From the NCBI RefSeq assembly GCF_913566895.1, contig NZ_CAJYCN010000004.1, positions 124,001 through 188,000 on the forward strand: 64,000 nucleotides of DNA, written 5' to 3'. Origin of the DNA: Listeria ilorinensis. Lineage in GTDB: Bacteria > Bacillota > Bacilli > Lactobacillales > Listeriaceae. Below, one piece after another: positions 17,576 to 26,385 of this stretch (position 1 is its first letter; each line of letters starts with the position of its first letter). The notes under the pieces were generated by a model. It was not told where the DNA came from, made no database searches, and saw only the letters and a program-made list of their open reading frames with translations. The position numbers and the translations under genes are program-made.

Positions 17576-18634
17576 TTAGCTTAATGCCACGTCACGTTTG
17601 CGGAAAATCGTAAATGTTAAAATGAGCAAGAGGGCAATGTAAACAAAGATTCCAATAATTATTTGCCAAATGGCGAGTCCGCCAGCTACAGTATTTCCCA
17701 TAACGGCTTGATTGAGATTTAGCAAGTTGAAAAGAAGCCATTTCAGCCAATCGTATTTAGCGATAGCAAGAGGGAGCAGACTGGCAAGTATACTACCTGA
17801 GAACAAGATCCCAATACCCACTCCGACCGCTAATGCTTGAGAACGAACAACAGTCGAGAACAAAAAGGCAATCGTCAAAAAGAGCAGCATCAGAATAAAG
17901 TTAGAGCCAGATAACTGCAAGGCTTGGGTAAAGGCTGTAGTCGCACCGGTGTTCGGACTGAGCGGCAGAAATAGAGAGGCTTTCGGTAAGATAAAAGAGA
18001 AAATAAACGATGATAGAAATAATGTAATGCTTGAAAGGATCGCATAAGCAATACAAATCAAATACTTGGAAACTAGAATCTGGGAGCGCGAGTAGGGTCG
18101 AACAAGAAGGAGCTTAATTGTTCCCCCTGAAAACTCAAATGCCACAATCGTACTGGCCACAATCACGACTAATATCGTTGCAACCGTTGCAGAGGAACCT
18201 AACGAGCCAAAGAATGAAGCATTGGAAAAGTCATTCATTGCAAGTGGTTTCTCACCTGCATCAATATAACCCTGATAATAATCGATTTGATTTTGAATCT
18301 GTTCTTTTTCACTTTCAGGTGCTTGTTTTAATTGTTCCTTAAGCGTATTGACTGAATCTTGTAAGGATAATTGAACAGCATGGTAGTTTGTTTTACCATT
18401 CCCATCAAAGGAACGATAGTAGTCTTCCTCACTCACCTGCTGACCATTTTCGTTTGTATAAGCTGTAATGCCGCCGCCTTTTGCAGCAGGGTCAGAAGAG
18501 TCACTGGTAATTTTTGTGATGGAAAACATCATAATTGCCATGAGAGCAACAATCACAACTAGAATGATCTGCATGATCCAGCTAGATTTTCGTTTGAAAA
18601 GTTTCAGCCATTCATTTTTTAAAAGTGCGGTCAT
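17576..18634 (-). CDS. ABC-2 type transporter permease (BcrB-like)
   Basis: This 352-residue permease of the ABC-2 class begins with MTALLKNEWLKLFKRK, a cytoplasmic motif common to bacitracin and lantibiotic exporter permeases. One helix (about 19-38) is followed by an extracellular, Gln/Glu-rich segment (about 40-140) and five more helices to the end. It would pair with the ATPase encoded just upstream, which it overlaps by four bases (ATGA). The substrate is unknown; peptide antibiotic export or resistance is plausible from family membership, but nothing here proves it. Confidence 0.85.
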   Translation of the reverse strand: MTALLKNEWLKLFKRKSSWIMQIILVVIVALMAIMMFSITKITSDSSDPAAKGGGITAYTNENGQQVSEEDYYRSFDGNGKTNYHAVQLSLQDSVNTLKEQLKQAPESEKEQIQNQIDYYQGYIDAGEKPLAMNDFSNASFFGSLGSSATVATILVVIVASTIVAFEFSGGTIKLLLVRPYSRSQILVSKYLICIAYAILSSITLFLSSFIFSFILPKASLFLPLSPNTGATTAFTQALQLSGSNFILMLLFLTIAFLFSTVVRSQALAVGVGIGILFSGSILASLLPLAIAKYDWLKWLLFNLLNLNQAVMGNTVAGGLAIWQIIIGIFVYIALLLILTFTIFRKRDVALS

Positions 18635-19548
18635 TTTGTATCGCCTCCATTCGTTAGAGTCAGGAATCGTTCTTCGAGAGAGGCTTGGTGCAAGGCCATT
18701 TCAAGCAAGTCGATTTCACTGCGGACAAGTAATTGGGCAATTTGCGGCACAAGCTCAGCCTCCAGTTCAATTTCAATCGTGTTGCCGTCAATTGTTAACA
18801 GTCCGGGTTCTAACTGAGTAAGAAGTGATTGTGCTTTTTGACCATCAGACACAACAAGGCGATACTTACGGCGTGCATTTAGTGTAAGATCGGACATGCT
18901 TTCAATATGGGTCAACTTTCCTTGATTAATAATGGCAAAACGATCAGTGATCTGTTGAATCTCACTTAATAAATGACTAGAGATAAGGACAGACGTGCCG
19001 GAGTGAGCCAATTCACGAATCAAATCGCGAAATTCGGCCATACCTTGCGGATCAAGGCCGTTTGTCGGCTCATCTAAAATTAGAAGAGCAGGATTGTGGA
19101 GTAATGCTTGTGCCACACCAAGACGTTGACGCATTCCCAGCGAATACGTCTTGACTTTCTGATGAATGGCATGGCTTAATTTAACTCGTTCAATGATTTG
19201 AGCCATTTCTTCATCTGTAACTGCTTTTCGACTCATTCGAGCGAATTGCTTGAGGTTGTCCAAGCCGCTCATATACATATAAAATTCGGGATTTTCGATG
19301 ATGGCACCGACCTCTTTAATGGCGCCTTTGAAATCTTGATCAATATCGATTCCATTAATATGTACTTTTCCAGTGGTGCGATTGATCAGTCCTACGATGG
19401 AACGAATGATGGTTGTTTTACCAGCACCATTCGGACCAAGTAAACCAAAAACTTCGCCTTGTTTGATATCAAAGCTGATATTTTCGACCAGTGTTTTTTT
19501 CCCGATTTTCTTTGACACTTGGTCAAGCTGTAAAACGGTGGCTTTCAT
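18631..19548 (-). CDS. ABC transporter ATP-binding protein (BcrA-like)
   Basis: This 305-residue ATPase has Walker A GPNGAGKTT near 39-47, a signature variant YSLGMRQR near 138-145, Walker B LLILDEPTNGLDP near 158-170 and the H-loop SSHLLSE near 192. The C-terminal extension is typical of drug-type (DRA/Bcr) ATPases. The ATG at 19548 is preferred because AAGGAAGTG lies before it; an in-frame upstream ATG at 19590 lacks one. It overlaps the permease start. A TATAAT-like -10 lies about 30 bases upstream on the minus strand with a weak -35. Confidence 0.88.
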   Translation of the reverse strand: MKATVLQLDQVSKKIGKKTLVENISFDIKQGEVFGLLGPNGAGKTTIIRSIVGLINRTTGKVHINGIDIDQDFKGAIKEVGAIIENPEFYMYMSGLDNLKQFARMSRKAVTDEEMAQIIERVKLSHAIHQKVKTYSLGMRQRLGVAQALLHNPALLILDEPTNGLDPQGMAEFRDLIRELAHSGTSVLISSHLLSEIQQITDRFAIINQGKLTHIESMSDLTLNARRKYRLVVSDGQKAQSLLTQLEPGLLTIDGNTIEIELEAELVPQIAQLLVRSEIDLLEMALHQASLEERFLTLTNGGDTK

Positions 19549-19644
19549 ATTTTCACTTCCTTTTTTAGTAATAGAAACATTATATACCATTTGTATGATA
19601 AAAACATTATACTGCAGAAGGGGAGGATATCCGTCTTAAGTCGG

Positions 19645-19692
19645 AAAAGAAAAAGCCCATCTTGGAGAATCTCAAAGATGGGCTTTTCGTAG
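19645..19692 (-). terminator. Terminator after adhE
   Basis: AAAAGCCCATCTT (19651-19663) and AAGATGGGCTTTT (19675-19687) form a 13-bp stem. On the minus strand it is followed by a T-run. It separates adhE from the ABC pair. Confidence 0.82.
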
Positions 19693-19779
19693 ATACTTTT
19701 CCTATTACCATCAAGGGAATAAAGAATAACAGGAGTGTATCACGCTAACTTATATGAAAAGGTGGACAAGTTAGTAAGT

Positions 19780-22380
19780 TTATACGCCTTTGTAAGCTTC
19801 GATATAGATTTGTTTTAGTTCACTTACAAGCGGTTGTTTAGGATTAGCTGTTGTACATTGATCAAGGAATGCACGATCTGCCAGTGTATCAACCACTGCA
19901 TCAAATGCTTTCTTATCAACATTTTGACCTTTCAAGCTCATATCGATGCCAATATCTTTACCTAGTTTAATGATTGCATCAACAAGTGATTTCACACCTT
20001 CTTCTGTTGTAGATGCTTTCAGACCGATCGTACGTGCGATACGTGCATAGTCTTCATCAGCAGTGAAGCTTTCATATTTAGGGAAGAGGGCATGTTTATA
20101 AGGTTTTTGAGCATTGTAACGAATCACATGTGGCATCAAAATCGCATTTGCACGGCCATGTGGAATATGGAATTCCGGGCCGATTTTGTGTGCTAAGCTA
20201 TGGTTGATACCTAGGAATGCATTTGCAAACGCCATACCGGCCATTGCTGAAGCATTGTGCATTTTTTCGCGAGCGTCTGGATCGCCTTTGAGTACAGAAT
20301 CACGCAAGCTTTCAAATACCAGTTCGATAGCACGAATGGAAAGACCACGTGTGTAATCACTTGCCATAACAGATACATAAGATTCGATCGCGTGTGTTAG
20401 AACATCCATACCAGTATCAGCAGTGATGTGTGCTGGGACAGTCATGACATATTGTGCATCGACAATCGCTACATCTGGTGTTAGTTCATAGTCAGCGAGA
20501 GGGTACTTGATGTTATTTTCTTTATCCGTGATAACTGCAAAAGGCGTAACTTCAGATCCAGTACCACTTGTAGTTGGGATGGCAACGAATTTTGCTTTTT
20601 CGCCAAGTTTTGGATATTTGAATGTCCGTTTGCGGATATCCAAGAATTTTTGTTTTAAGCCGAAGAAGGAAGCTTCAGGGTGTTCATAGAAGAGCCACAT
20701 ACCTTTTGCAGCATCCATAGCAGAACCACCACCAAGTGCAATAATGCAGTCAGGTTTGAAGTCTTTCATCAGTTCAGCACCTTTATAAACCGTTACATCG
20801 GATGGATCTGGTTCTACATCAGCAAATACTTGGTAAGAAACATCATTCGAACGGCGTTTCAAGTGTTCGATTACAACGTCGACATATTTGAATTGAACCA
20901 TACCAGGGTCTGTTACGATAAATACGCGATTCAAGCCTTCCATTTTTTGCAGGTACTGCGTGGAATATTTTTCAAAGAAGACTTTTGGTGGTAATTTGAA
21001 CCATTGCATATTATTTCTCCGATCTGCGATACGCTTTACGTTGAGCAAGTTTGTCGCGCTAACATTTTGTGATACAGAGTTTTTACCATAAGATCCGCAA
21101 CCAAGAGTTAGGGAAGGGATAAAGCCATTATAAATGTCGCCGATTCCGCCTTGTGCAGATGGAGCATTTACGATGATACGACAAGCTTTCATGCGAAGAC
21201 CAAATTGTTTTTGTGCTTCTACGTCAGTCGAGTGGATAACAGCTGAGTGACCTAGACCACCGTATTCAAGCATTTGCTCAGCACGTTCGAACGCTTCTGC
21301 TTGATCTTTTGCTTCAATAAAGGCAAGTACTGGACTAAGTTTTTCGTGGGAAAGCGGATGTTTATCACCAACACCGTTGATTTCTGCAATCAGAATTTTT
21401 GTGTCAGCAGAAACTTTAAAGCCAGCATGTTCAGCAATCCAAGCAGGGGATTTACCCACAACATCAGGATTTAAAGTACCTCTTTCAGGATTGATTACAA
21501 AGCTTTCTAATTTCTTAAATTCTGCACCTTTTACAAAGTAACAGTTGTTCGCAATAAACTCTTCTTTTACTTCTTTGGCGATTTCCTTGTCAACGATAAC
21601 CGCTTGTTCAGAAGCACAAATCATCCCTTGGTCAAATGATTTTGAAAGAACCAAGTCATTCACTGCACGTTTGATTTTTGCTGTTTTGTCGATGTAAGCT
21701 GGTACATTACCAGGACCAACGCCTAGAGCCGGTTTACCAGTTGAATAAGCGGATTTAACCATACCTGCACCACCTGTTGCTAGAACAAGTGCTACTTTTT
21801 CATGGTTCATCAATTGTTTCGTCGCTTCAATAGATGGTTTTTCGATCCATTGGATACAGTTTTCAGGAGCACCTGCTTTTACGGCTGCTTCGTAAACGAT
21901 ACGAGCAGCTTCAGCAGAACATTTTTGAGCGCTTGGGTGGAAGGCGAAAATAATCGGATTACGTGTTTTGATTGCAATAATCGATTTGAAAAGTGTAGTG
22001 GAAGTTGGGTTTGTTGTAGGTGTAACCCCAGCAACCACACCAACTGGCTCAGCAATTTCAATTACGCCAGTTTGTTTGTCTTCATTAATGATGCCAACCG
22101 TTTTATTATTTTTAATGTTATTCCAAATATATTCTGTTGCAAAAATATTTTTGATACATTTGTCTTCATATAGTCCGCGGCCTGTTTCTTCGACTGCCAT
22201 TTTTGCAAGCGGCATATGTTGATCAAGTCCTGCTAGGGCCATCTCATGAACGATATGGTCGATTTGCTCTTGATCATAATTCTCAAAAGCCTTCAATGCC
22301 TTTTGTCCATTTTCAGCTAATTGGTCGATCATTTTTGTTACTTCTAATACTTCGCGAGTTGCTTCTTCTTTAATTGCCAT
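19780..22380 (-). CDS. adhE: Bifunctional acetaldehyde-CoA/alcohol dehydrogenase (Listeria adhesion protein homologue)
   Basis: This 866-residue fusion of an N-terminal CoA-acylating aldehyde dehydrogenase and a C-terminal iron alcohol dehydrogenase reduces acetyl-CoA to ethanol and reoxidises NADH under fermentation. The ALDH nucleophile is C255 in QGMICASEQ. The linker lies near 445-465. The Fe-ADH half has GGGSAMDAAKG near 540, DTGMDVLTHAIE and the metal histidines in LGINHSLAHKIG and HGRANAILMPH. In L. monocytogenes this protein (Lap) also appears on the surface and binds host Hsp60; that is known of the homologue, not shown here. AGGAGG lies before the ATG. Candidate Rex and CcpA sites lie upstream. 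Confidence 0.96.
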   Translation of the reverse strand: MAIKEEATREVLEVTKMIDQLAENGQKALKAFENYDQEQIDHIVHEMALAGLDQHMPLAKMAVEETGRGLYEDKCIKNIFATEYIWNNIKNNKTVGIINEDKQTGVIEIAEPVGVVAGVTPTTNPTSTTLFKSIIAIKTRNPIIFAFHPSAQKCSAEAARIVYEAAVKAGAPENCIQWIEKPSIEATKQLMNHEKVALVLATGGAGMVKSAYSTGKPALGVGPGNVPAYIDKTAKIKRAVNDLVLSKSFDQGMICASEQAVIVDKEIAKEVKEEFIANNCYFVKGAEFKKLESFVINPERGTLNPDVVGKSPAWIAEHAGFKVSADTKILIAEINGVGDKHPLSHEKLSPVLAFIEAKDQAEAFERAEQMLEYGGLGHSAVIHSTDVEAQKQFGLRMKACRIIVNAPSAQGGIGDIYNGFIPSLTLGCGSYGKNSVSQNVSATNLLNVKRIADRRNNMQWFKLPPKVFFEKYSTQYLQKMEGLNRVFIVTDPGMVQFKYVDVVIEHLKRRSNDVSYQVFADVEPDPSDVTVYKGAELMKDFKPDCIIALGGGSAMDAAKGMWLFYEHPEASFFGLKQKFLDIRKRTFKYPKLGEKAKFVAIPTTSGTGSEVTPFAVITDKENNIKYPLADYELTPDVAIVDAQYVMTVPAHITADTGMDVLTHAIESYVSVMASDYTRGLSIRAIELVFESLRDSVLKGDPDAREKMHNASAMAGMAFANAFLGINHSLAHKIGPEFHIPHGRANAILMPHVIRYNAQKPYKHALFPKYESFTADEDYARIARTIGLKASTTEEGVKSLVDAIIKLGKDIGIDMSLKGQNVDKKAFDAVVDTLADRAFLDQCTTANPKQPLVSELKQIYIEAYKGV

Positions 22381-22507
22381 TATTTGAACCTCCTAATAAT
22401 AGAGTGGGACGATTAATGTCCTTGTTAGACAAATGGTGTCCCTAATCATCCAAAAAAATTTGGCAGTCGACTTGCCGCGTCTTTCGGATTTATTTGATTA
22501 CACCGTT

Positions 22508-22536
22508 AGTATAAGCGATAAAAAAAAGTTTGTCCA
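22508..22536 (-). promoter_or_regulatory. Putative adhE promoter
   Basis: On the minus strand TGGACA (22536-22531), 17 bases, TATACT (22513-22508). Confidence 0.55.
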
Positions 22537-22543
22537 GTATTTC

Positions 22544-22561
22544 ACGTGAAAAGTTTCACAT
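22544..22561 (-). promoter_or_regulatory. Rex-type operator candidate
   Basis: On the minus strand the 18 bases read ATGTGAAACTTTTCACGT, matching TTGTGAA-N4-TTCACAA at 11 of 14 fixed positions. It lies directly upstream of the -35. Rex control of adhE by NADH/NAD is established in Firmicutes; binding here is inferred. Confidence 0.55.
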
Positions 22562-22590
22562 AATCTTAAAAATGGGCATATCGCCTTATT

Positions 22591-22606
22591 AATAAAGCGT
22601 TTTCTA
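22591..22606 (-). promoter_or_regulatory. cre-like site upstream of adhE
   Basis: AATAAAGCGTTTTCTA matches the WTGAAARCGYTTWCWN catabolite-response consensus at 14 of 16 positions on the plus strand. It lies about 55 bases upstream of the adhE -35. Confidence 0.45.
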
Positions 22607-22813
22607 AGACTTTTGAAGGGGCATAAAAGTGCTTTTTATTATAGAAATATCATGGTTTTATTAATTTTTACGGATATTACTGGTAATTGTAATAGAAATG
22701 AATCGAAATTGTTTCACAGAAAAGAAAAGGATGAAAAAATGCACGATTTCTGCACTGAGTCCAAATGATTTTTTGTTCAAAAGCTACCTTTTTCAGAAAT
22801 AAATAAAAATGGC

Positions 22814-22842
22814 TTGCAATCTAAAAAAAGTTCTGCTATAGT
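22814..22842 (+). promoter_or_regulatory. trp operon promoter
   Basis: TTGCAA (22814-22819), 17 bases, TATAGT (22837-22842), giving a start near 22849 at the head of the first T-box leader. Confidence 0.7.
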
Positions 22843-22848
22843 GAATGC

Positions 22849-23137
22849 AAGATATTTTTGGCGTTGATAAAGAGTAAGTAGCATGATGGAAGTTTTCAGA
22901 GAGCTGTCGGATGGTGTGAGGCAGTAGCGGAAATGATGTGAATGGACTTTGGAGCCTCTGCTTTGAACGGTTGAATCAACCAAGTAGGAGCAGCGATTAG
23001 GCCTTATCGTTATACAAGGCAACCAATCAAATGTAAGCAGTTTGGCTGGAGAGTGAGCGATATTTTCGTTAATCAAGGTGGCACCACGGGTCCCTCGTCC
23101 TTGTCTTTCATTAGACATGGAGAGGGGCCCTTTTTTA
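22849..23137 (+). ncRNA. T-box leader 1 (tRNA-Trp specific)
   Basis: The specifier loop reads GTGAATGGAC with the codon UGG (Trp) at 22943-22945. The T-box core AAGGTGGCACCACGGG is at 23075-23090. Its UGGC can pair with the GCCA end of uncharged tRNA-Trp (discriminator G). A GC-rich terminator stem (GGGTCCCTC with GAGAGGGGCCC, 23088-23130) and six T residues follow. Uncharged tRNA-Trp should favour readthrough into trpE. Confidence 0.88.
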
Positions 23138-23140
23138 TTG

Positions 23141-23398
23141 AAGATTAGTTGTAAAAGCATCAAGCAGGAAAAGTAGGATCTGAATAAGCTTTTTAGAGAG
23201 TCAGCGGTTGGTGAAAGCTGATAAGCAGTCAGATCGGAATGGGCCCTGTGCGTGATCCTTTGAAAGCTCGGCAAGTAGGAGGAAACGGGTTGCTCCGTTA
23301 TCGGCGTGAGATGAAGAGTGAAAAACTCTTTAAAAGAGGTGGTACCGCGAGAGATTCGCCCTCTGTATGCAAATGATTTGCGTGCAGGGGGTTTTTTA
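23141..23398 (+). ncRNA. T-box leader 2 (tRNA-Trp specific), in tandem
   Basis: Stem I is closed by AGCTTT with AAAGCT. The specifier loop CGGAATGGGC carries UGG at 23240-23242. The T-box core AGAGGTGGTACCGCGAG is at 23335-23351 and the terminator stem (CCCTCTG... with ...GCAGGGGG, then six T) spans 23359-23397. Here the tRNA-end pairing bases are UGGU, so a G discriminator would form a wobble pair. Confidence 0.86.
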
Positions 23399-23421
23399 TT
23401 TTAATAAAGAGGTGATGAGAA

Positions 23422-24786
23422 ATGGCAAGTTTTCAAATGGTGCTGCAAGCAGATACTTTTACCGCAATATCTGTGTTTGAACAATTAGAAGGTACTTACA
23501 AAAGTTTACTAGAGGGGGCGGCGAAGGATGATGAAGCGGGACGCTATTCCATAATTGTCTATGATCCTGTTCACGAAATCAAAGTTATTGCTACACATCT
23601 TTTTCTGGACGGAGAAGAGATAGAGACAGTAGATCCGCTTGCAACCATAGAAGATATTGTTCTAACGCCGGAAAATGAGGCAGAAGAGCGGCCTTTTGAG
23701 GCAGGGGCTGTTGGCTATGTCGGTTTTGATGTTGCAGCTTACTATGAAAAAATGGGCGCACTACCAAATGATGATCTTGAATTGCCGGATATCTATTTCT
23801 TTCTTTATGAGTCCTATGCGATTTTTGACCATCAACAGGAAACGCTGACTTTAGTAGAAGAAAATGCGTATTCCAAACGTTCTGAAGAAGAGCTGCAGAA
23901 GAAGTTAGAAATGCGATATTTGCAGTTTAGAGATGTCCAACCCCTACAAGCACAGACTTCTGTCAAAAAAATGAAGGTTACAAGCAATTATTCAAAAGAA
24001 ATGTATATGAGGATGGTTCAAAAAGCAAAACAATCTATTCAAAAAGGCGATTTTTTTCAAATAGTTCTTTCGCAGCGACTAATGGCAGATTTTGATGCGG
24101 ATCCCTTTACTTATTACCGGAAGTTACGTCTTCTTAACCCCTCGCCATACCTATTTTACATGGATTTTGGTGAAGTAAAACTGATTGGTTCTTCACCTGA
24201 GAGTCTGATTAGCGTGAAAAATCGAATTGTTAAGACGAATCCGATTGCAGGAACAAGGCGGCGGGGAAAGTCGAAAGAAGAGGATCAAACACTTGCAGAA
24301 GAGCTGCAAACAGATGAAAAAGAATTAGCCGAACATAGGATGCTCGTAGACTTAGGACGAAATGACATTGGGAAAATTAGTCGAATTGGTTCAGTACAAG
24401 TGCCAATCTATCTGACAATCGAACGGTATCGATTTTTAATGCATCTTGTGTCAGTTGTGTCTGGCGAACTAAGAGAGGATGTTCGACCGCTTGAAGCATT
24501 AAAAGCAACACTTCCAGCCGGGACAGTGAGCGGGGCGCCGAAAATCCGCGCAATCCAGCGGATCTATGAATGGGAAAATGTTAAACGCGGCCCTTATGGC
24601 GGAGCAGCCGGTTATTTGACAAGACGCGGCAACATGGACTTTGCTCTGGTTCTACGGACAATGATTTTAAAAGGAAAGACAGCATATGTGCAGGCGGGAG
24701 CTGGTATTGTTTATGATTCGGATCCAGAAAAAGAATATGAAGAAACACTACAGAAAGCAAAAGCATTACTGGAGGTGGGCGAATGA
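23422..24786 (+). CDS. trpE: Anthranilate synthase component I
   Basis: This 454-residue chorismate-utilising enzyme makes anthranilate with TrpG, the first committed step of tryptophan synthesis. The C-terminal chorismate-binding domain shows the family phrases FFQIVLSQR, IGSSPESL, NPIAGTRRRG, DLGRNDIGKI, LPAGTVSGAPK and YGGAAGY in order. The N-terminal region, which holds the tryptophan feedback site in the family, is present. GAGGTGATG precedes the ATG. It is the first gene after the tandem T-boxes and overlaps trpG by four bases. Confidence 0.97.
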   Translation: MASFQMVLQADTFTAISVFEQLEGTYKSLLEGAAKDDEAGRYSIIVYDPVHEIKVIATHLFLDGEEIETVDPLATIEDIVLTPENEAEERPFEAGAVGYVGFDVAAYYEKMGALPNDDLELPDIYFFLYESYAIFDHQQETLTLVEENAYSKRSEEELQKKLEMRYLQFRDVQPLQAQTSVKKMKVTSNYSKEMYMRMVQKAKQSIQKGDFFQIVLSQRLMADFDADPFTYYRKLRLLNPSPYLFYMDFGEVKLIGSSPESLISVKNRIVKTNPIAGTRRRGKSKEEDQTLAEELQTDEKELAEHRMLVDLGRNDIGKISRIGSVQVPIYLTIERYRFLMHLVSVVSGELREDVRPLEALKATLPAGTVSGAPKIRAIQRIYEWENVKRGPYGGAAGYLTRRGNMDFALVLRTMILKGKTAYVQAGAGIVYDSDPEKEYEETLQKAKALLEVGE

Positions 24787-25364
24787 TTTTGCTAGTTGAT
24801 AATTATGATTCTTTTACCTATAATCTGGCGCAGTATTTAGGAGATACTTGCGAAGTTGAAGTTTTACGAAATGATGCGCCGCAACTATTTGAAACAGCAG
24901 ATCGGGCAGCGGCTATAATCTTTTCACCGGGGCCAGGTGTTCCAAGTGATGCGGGCCAAATGGAACCGTTGATTAAAAAAATGATTGGGAAAAAGCCAAT
25001 GCTTGGTATCTGTTTGGGACATCAGGCGATTGGGGAAGTGTTTGGCGGACAGGTCGCGCAAGCACGAAAAATTCGACATGGTAAGGTATCTGAGATTGAG
25101 CAGCTTCATCAGAATGTACCGTTTTTTCAAGCATTGCCTAAACGCTTTGAAGTGATGCGGTATCATTCGTTGGTTTTGGCAGAAGATTCACTACCGAAAG
25201 CATTAAAAGTAACTGCGCGGGCACTAGATGATGGGGAGATTATGGCGGTGCAGCACCAATCAGAAAGCATTTATGGTGTCCAATTCCATCCTGAGTCAAT
25301 CGGCAGTCCGTTCGGTGAAAAAATCATGCAAAATTTTATTGAAATTGTAAAGGAGGGGCGGTAG
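24783..25364 (+). CDS. trpG: Anthranilate synthase component II (glutamine amidotransferase)
   Basis: This 193-residue class I glutamine amidotransferase supplies ammonia to TrpE. The nucleophile is C77 in GICLGHQ, and the His-Glu pair is in VQFHPESIG near 168-176. The N-terminal LLVDNYDSFTYNL is typical of TrpG/PabA. It sits inside the trp operon, so a dedicated trp role is likely, but no second amidotransferase gene is visible here and it might also serve folate synthesis as in Bacillus. ATGA overlap with trpE; one base separates it from trpD. Confidence 0.96.
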   Translation: MILLVDNYDSFTYNLAQYLGDTCEVEVLRNDAPQLFETADRAAAIIFSPGPGVPSDAGQMEPLIKKMIGKKPMLGICLGHQAIGEVFGGQVAQARKIRHGKVSEIEQLHQNVPFFQALPKRFEVMRYHSLVLAEDSLPKALKVTARALDDGEIMAVQHQSESIYGVQFHPESIGSPFGEKIMQNFIEIVKEGR

Positions 25365-25365
25365 A

Positions 25366-26385
25366 ATGCAAAATTTATTGCAAAAAATCTACAGGCAACA
25401 AAATTTATCCAAACAAGAAATGCGGCAATTAGCTGATCACATTTTCCAAGGAAGCCTTTCCGAAGCGGAACTCGGTGCGTTGCTTGTGGCTCTTAAAATA
25501 AAGGGAGAGACCATTGAGGAGATCACAGCCATAGCAGAAGCAATGCAACAAGTGGCGCAATCGGTACCAGTTAAGGCTCAAGGGGTAATGGACAATTGCG
25601 GAACAGGGGGTGACCGGTCAGGAAGTTTTAATATCAGTACTACAGCAGCCTTTGTTTTAGCGGCAAATGGGATTCCAATAGCCAAGCACGGCAACCGGAG
25701 TATTTCAAGTAAATCAGGTAGTGCAGATGTACTTGCTGAGCTTGGTGTCGAAATCATCCAAACAGAAGCTGAACTGGCAAGAGTATTGGATGAGGTGGGG
25801 ATTGCCTTTTTGTTTGCACCAGCTGTTCATCCAAATATGAAATATGTTATGCCGGTACGACAAAGATTAGCAACCCCAACTGTTTTTAATCTGATTGGTC
25901 CGCTGACGAATCCAGTTCCACTTGAGGTGCAGTTGATGGGTATTTACCGGGCTGAGCTTCTGGAACAGATTGCATATGTGCTGCAAAATTTAGGAAGAAA
26001 GAAAGCTGTGGTTGTGCACGGGGCCGGTGGACTGGATGAGGCGACACTTGCAGGGACGAATCATTATGCATGGTTACATCAGGATCGAGTCACCTTACAT
26101 CAGTTTGGACCGGAAGATGTCGGATTGAAATATGCACCACTTGAAGCGATTCGAGGTGGTGACGCGAAAACGAACGCGCTTATTTTGAAACAGGTATTAA
26201 AAGGAGAGCCGAGTGCCTATTTCGATACCACACTTCTAAATGCCGGGATGGGCTTATTTGCTTACGGATGTACAGATACGATCGAAAAGGGCGTTCAACT
26301 CGCTAGAGAAATCATTTTGTCTGGTGCAGCCTATGCAAAGCTGCAGGAACTGATTGAAAAGCAGAAGGAGGTCGTGACTGGATGA
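25366..26385 (+). CDS. trpD: Anthranilate phosphoribosyltransferase
   Basis: This 339-residue enzyme transfers phosphoribose from PRPP to anthranilate. The diagnostic PRPP-binding loop DNCGTGGDRSGSFNIST (about 77-93), KHGNRSISSKSGSAD near 106-120 and RQRLATPTVFNLIGPLTNP near 165-183 are intact. GGAGGGG precedes the ATG at 25366. The stop region overlaps the trpC start by four bases. Length is normal. Confidence 0.97.
   Translation: MQNLLQKIYRQQNLSKQEMRQLADHIFQGSLSEAELGALLVALKIKGETIEEITAIAEAMQQVAQSVPVKAQGVMDNCGTGGDRSGSFNISTTAAFVLAANGIPIAKHGNRSISSKSGSADVLAELGVEIIQTEAELARVLDEVGIAFLFAPAVHPNMKYVMPVRQRLATPTVFNLIGPLTNPVPLEVQLMGIYRAELLEQIAYVLQNLGRKKAVVVHGAGGLDEATLAGTNHYAWLHQDRVTLHQFGPEDVGLKYAPLEAIRGGDAKTNALILKQVLKGEPSAYFDTTLLNAGMGLFAYGCTDTIEKGVQLAREIILSGAAYAKLQELIEKQKEVVTG

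Larger units (their letters stand above)
22381..22813. other. adhE upstream region, no gene
   Basis: No coding sequence is seen on either strand. It holds the adhE leader of about 120 bases (minus), a promoter, a Rex-like dyad and a cre-like site. The part from 22607 to 22813 is AT-rich and carries only a partial second Rex-like half (TGTGAAACAATTTC on the minus strand near 22702-22719). Confidence 0.6.

Noticed and set aside
22777-23274. A 165-codon minus-strand frame over the trp leader
   Set aside because: It lies across the trp promoter and both T-box RNAs, whose structure fully explains the sequence.
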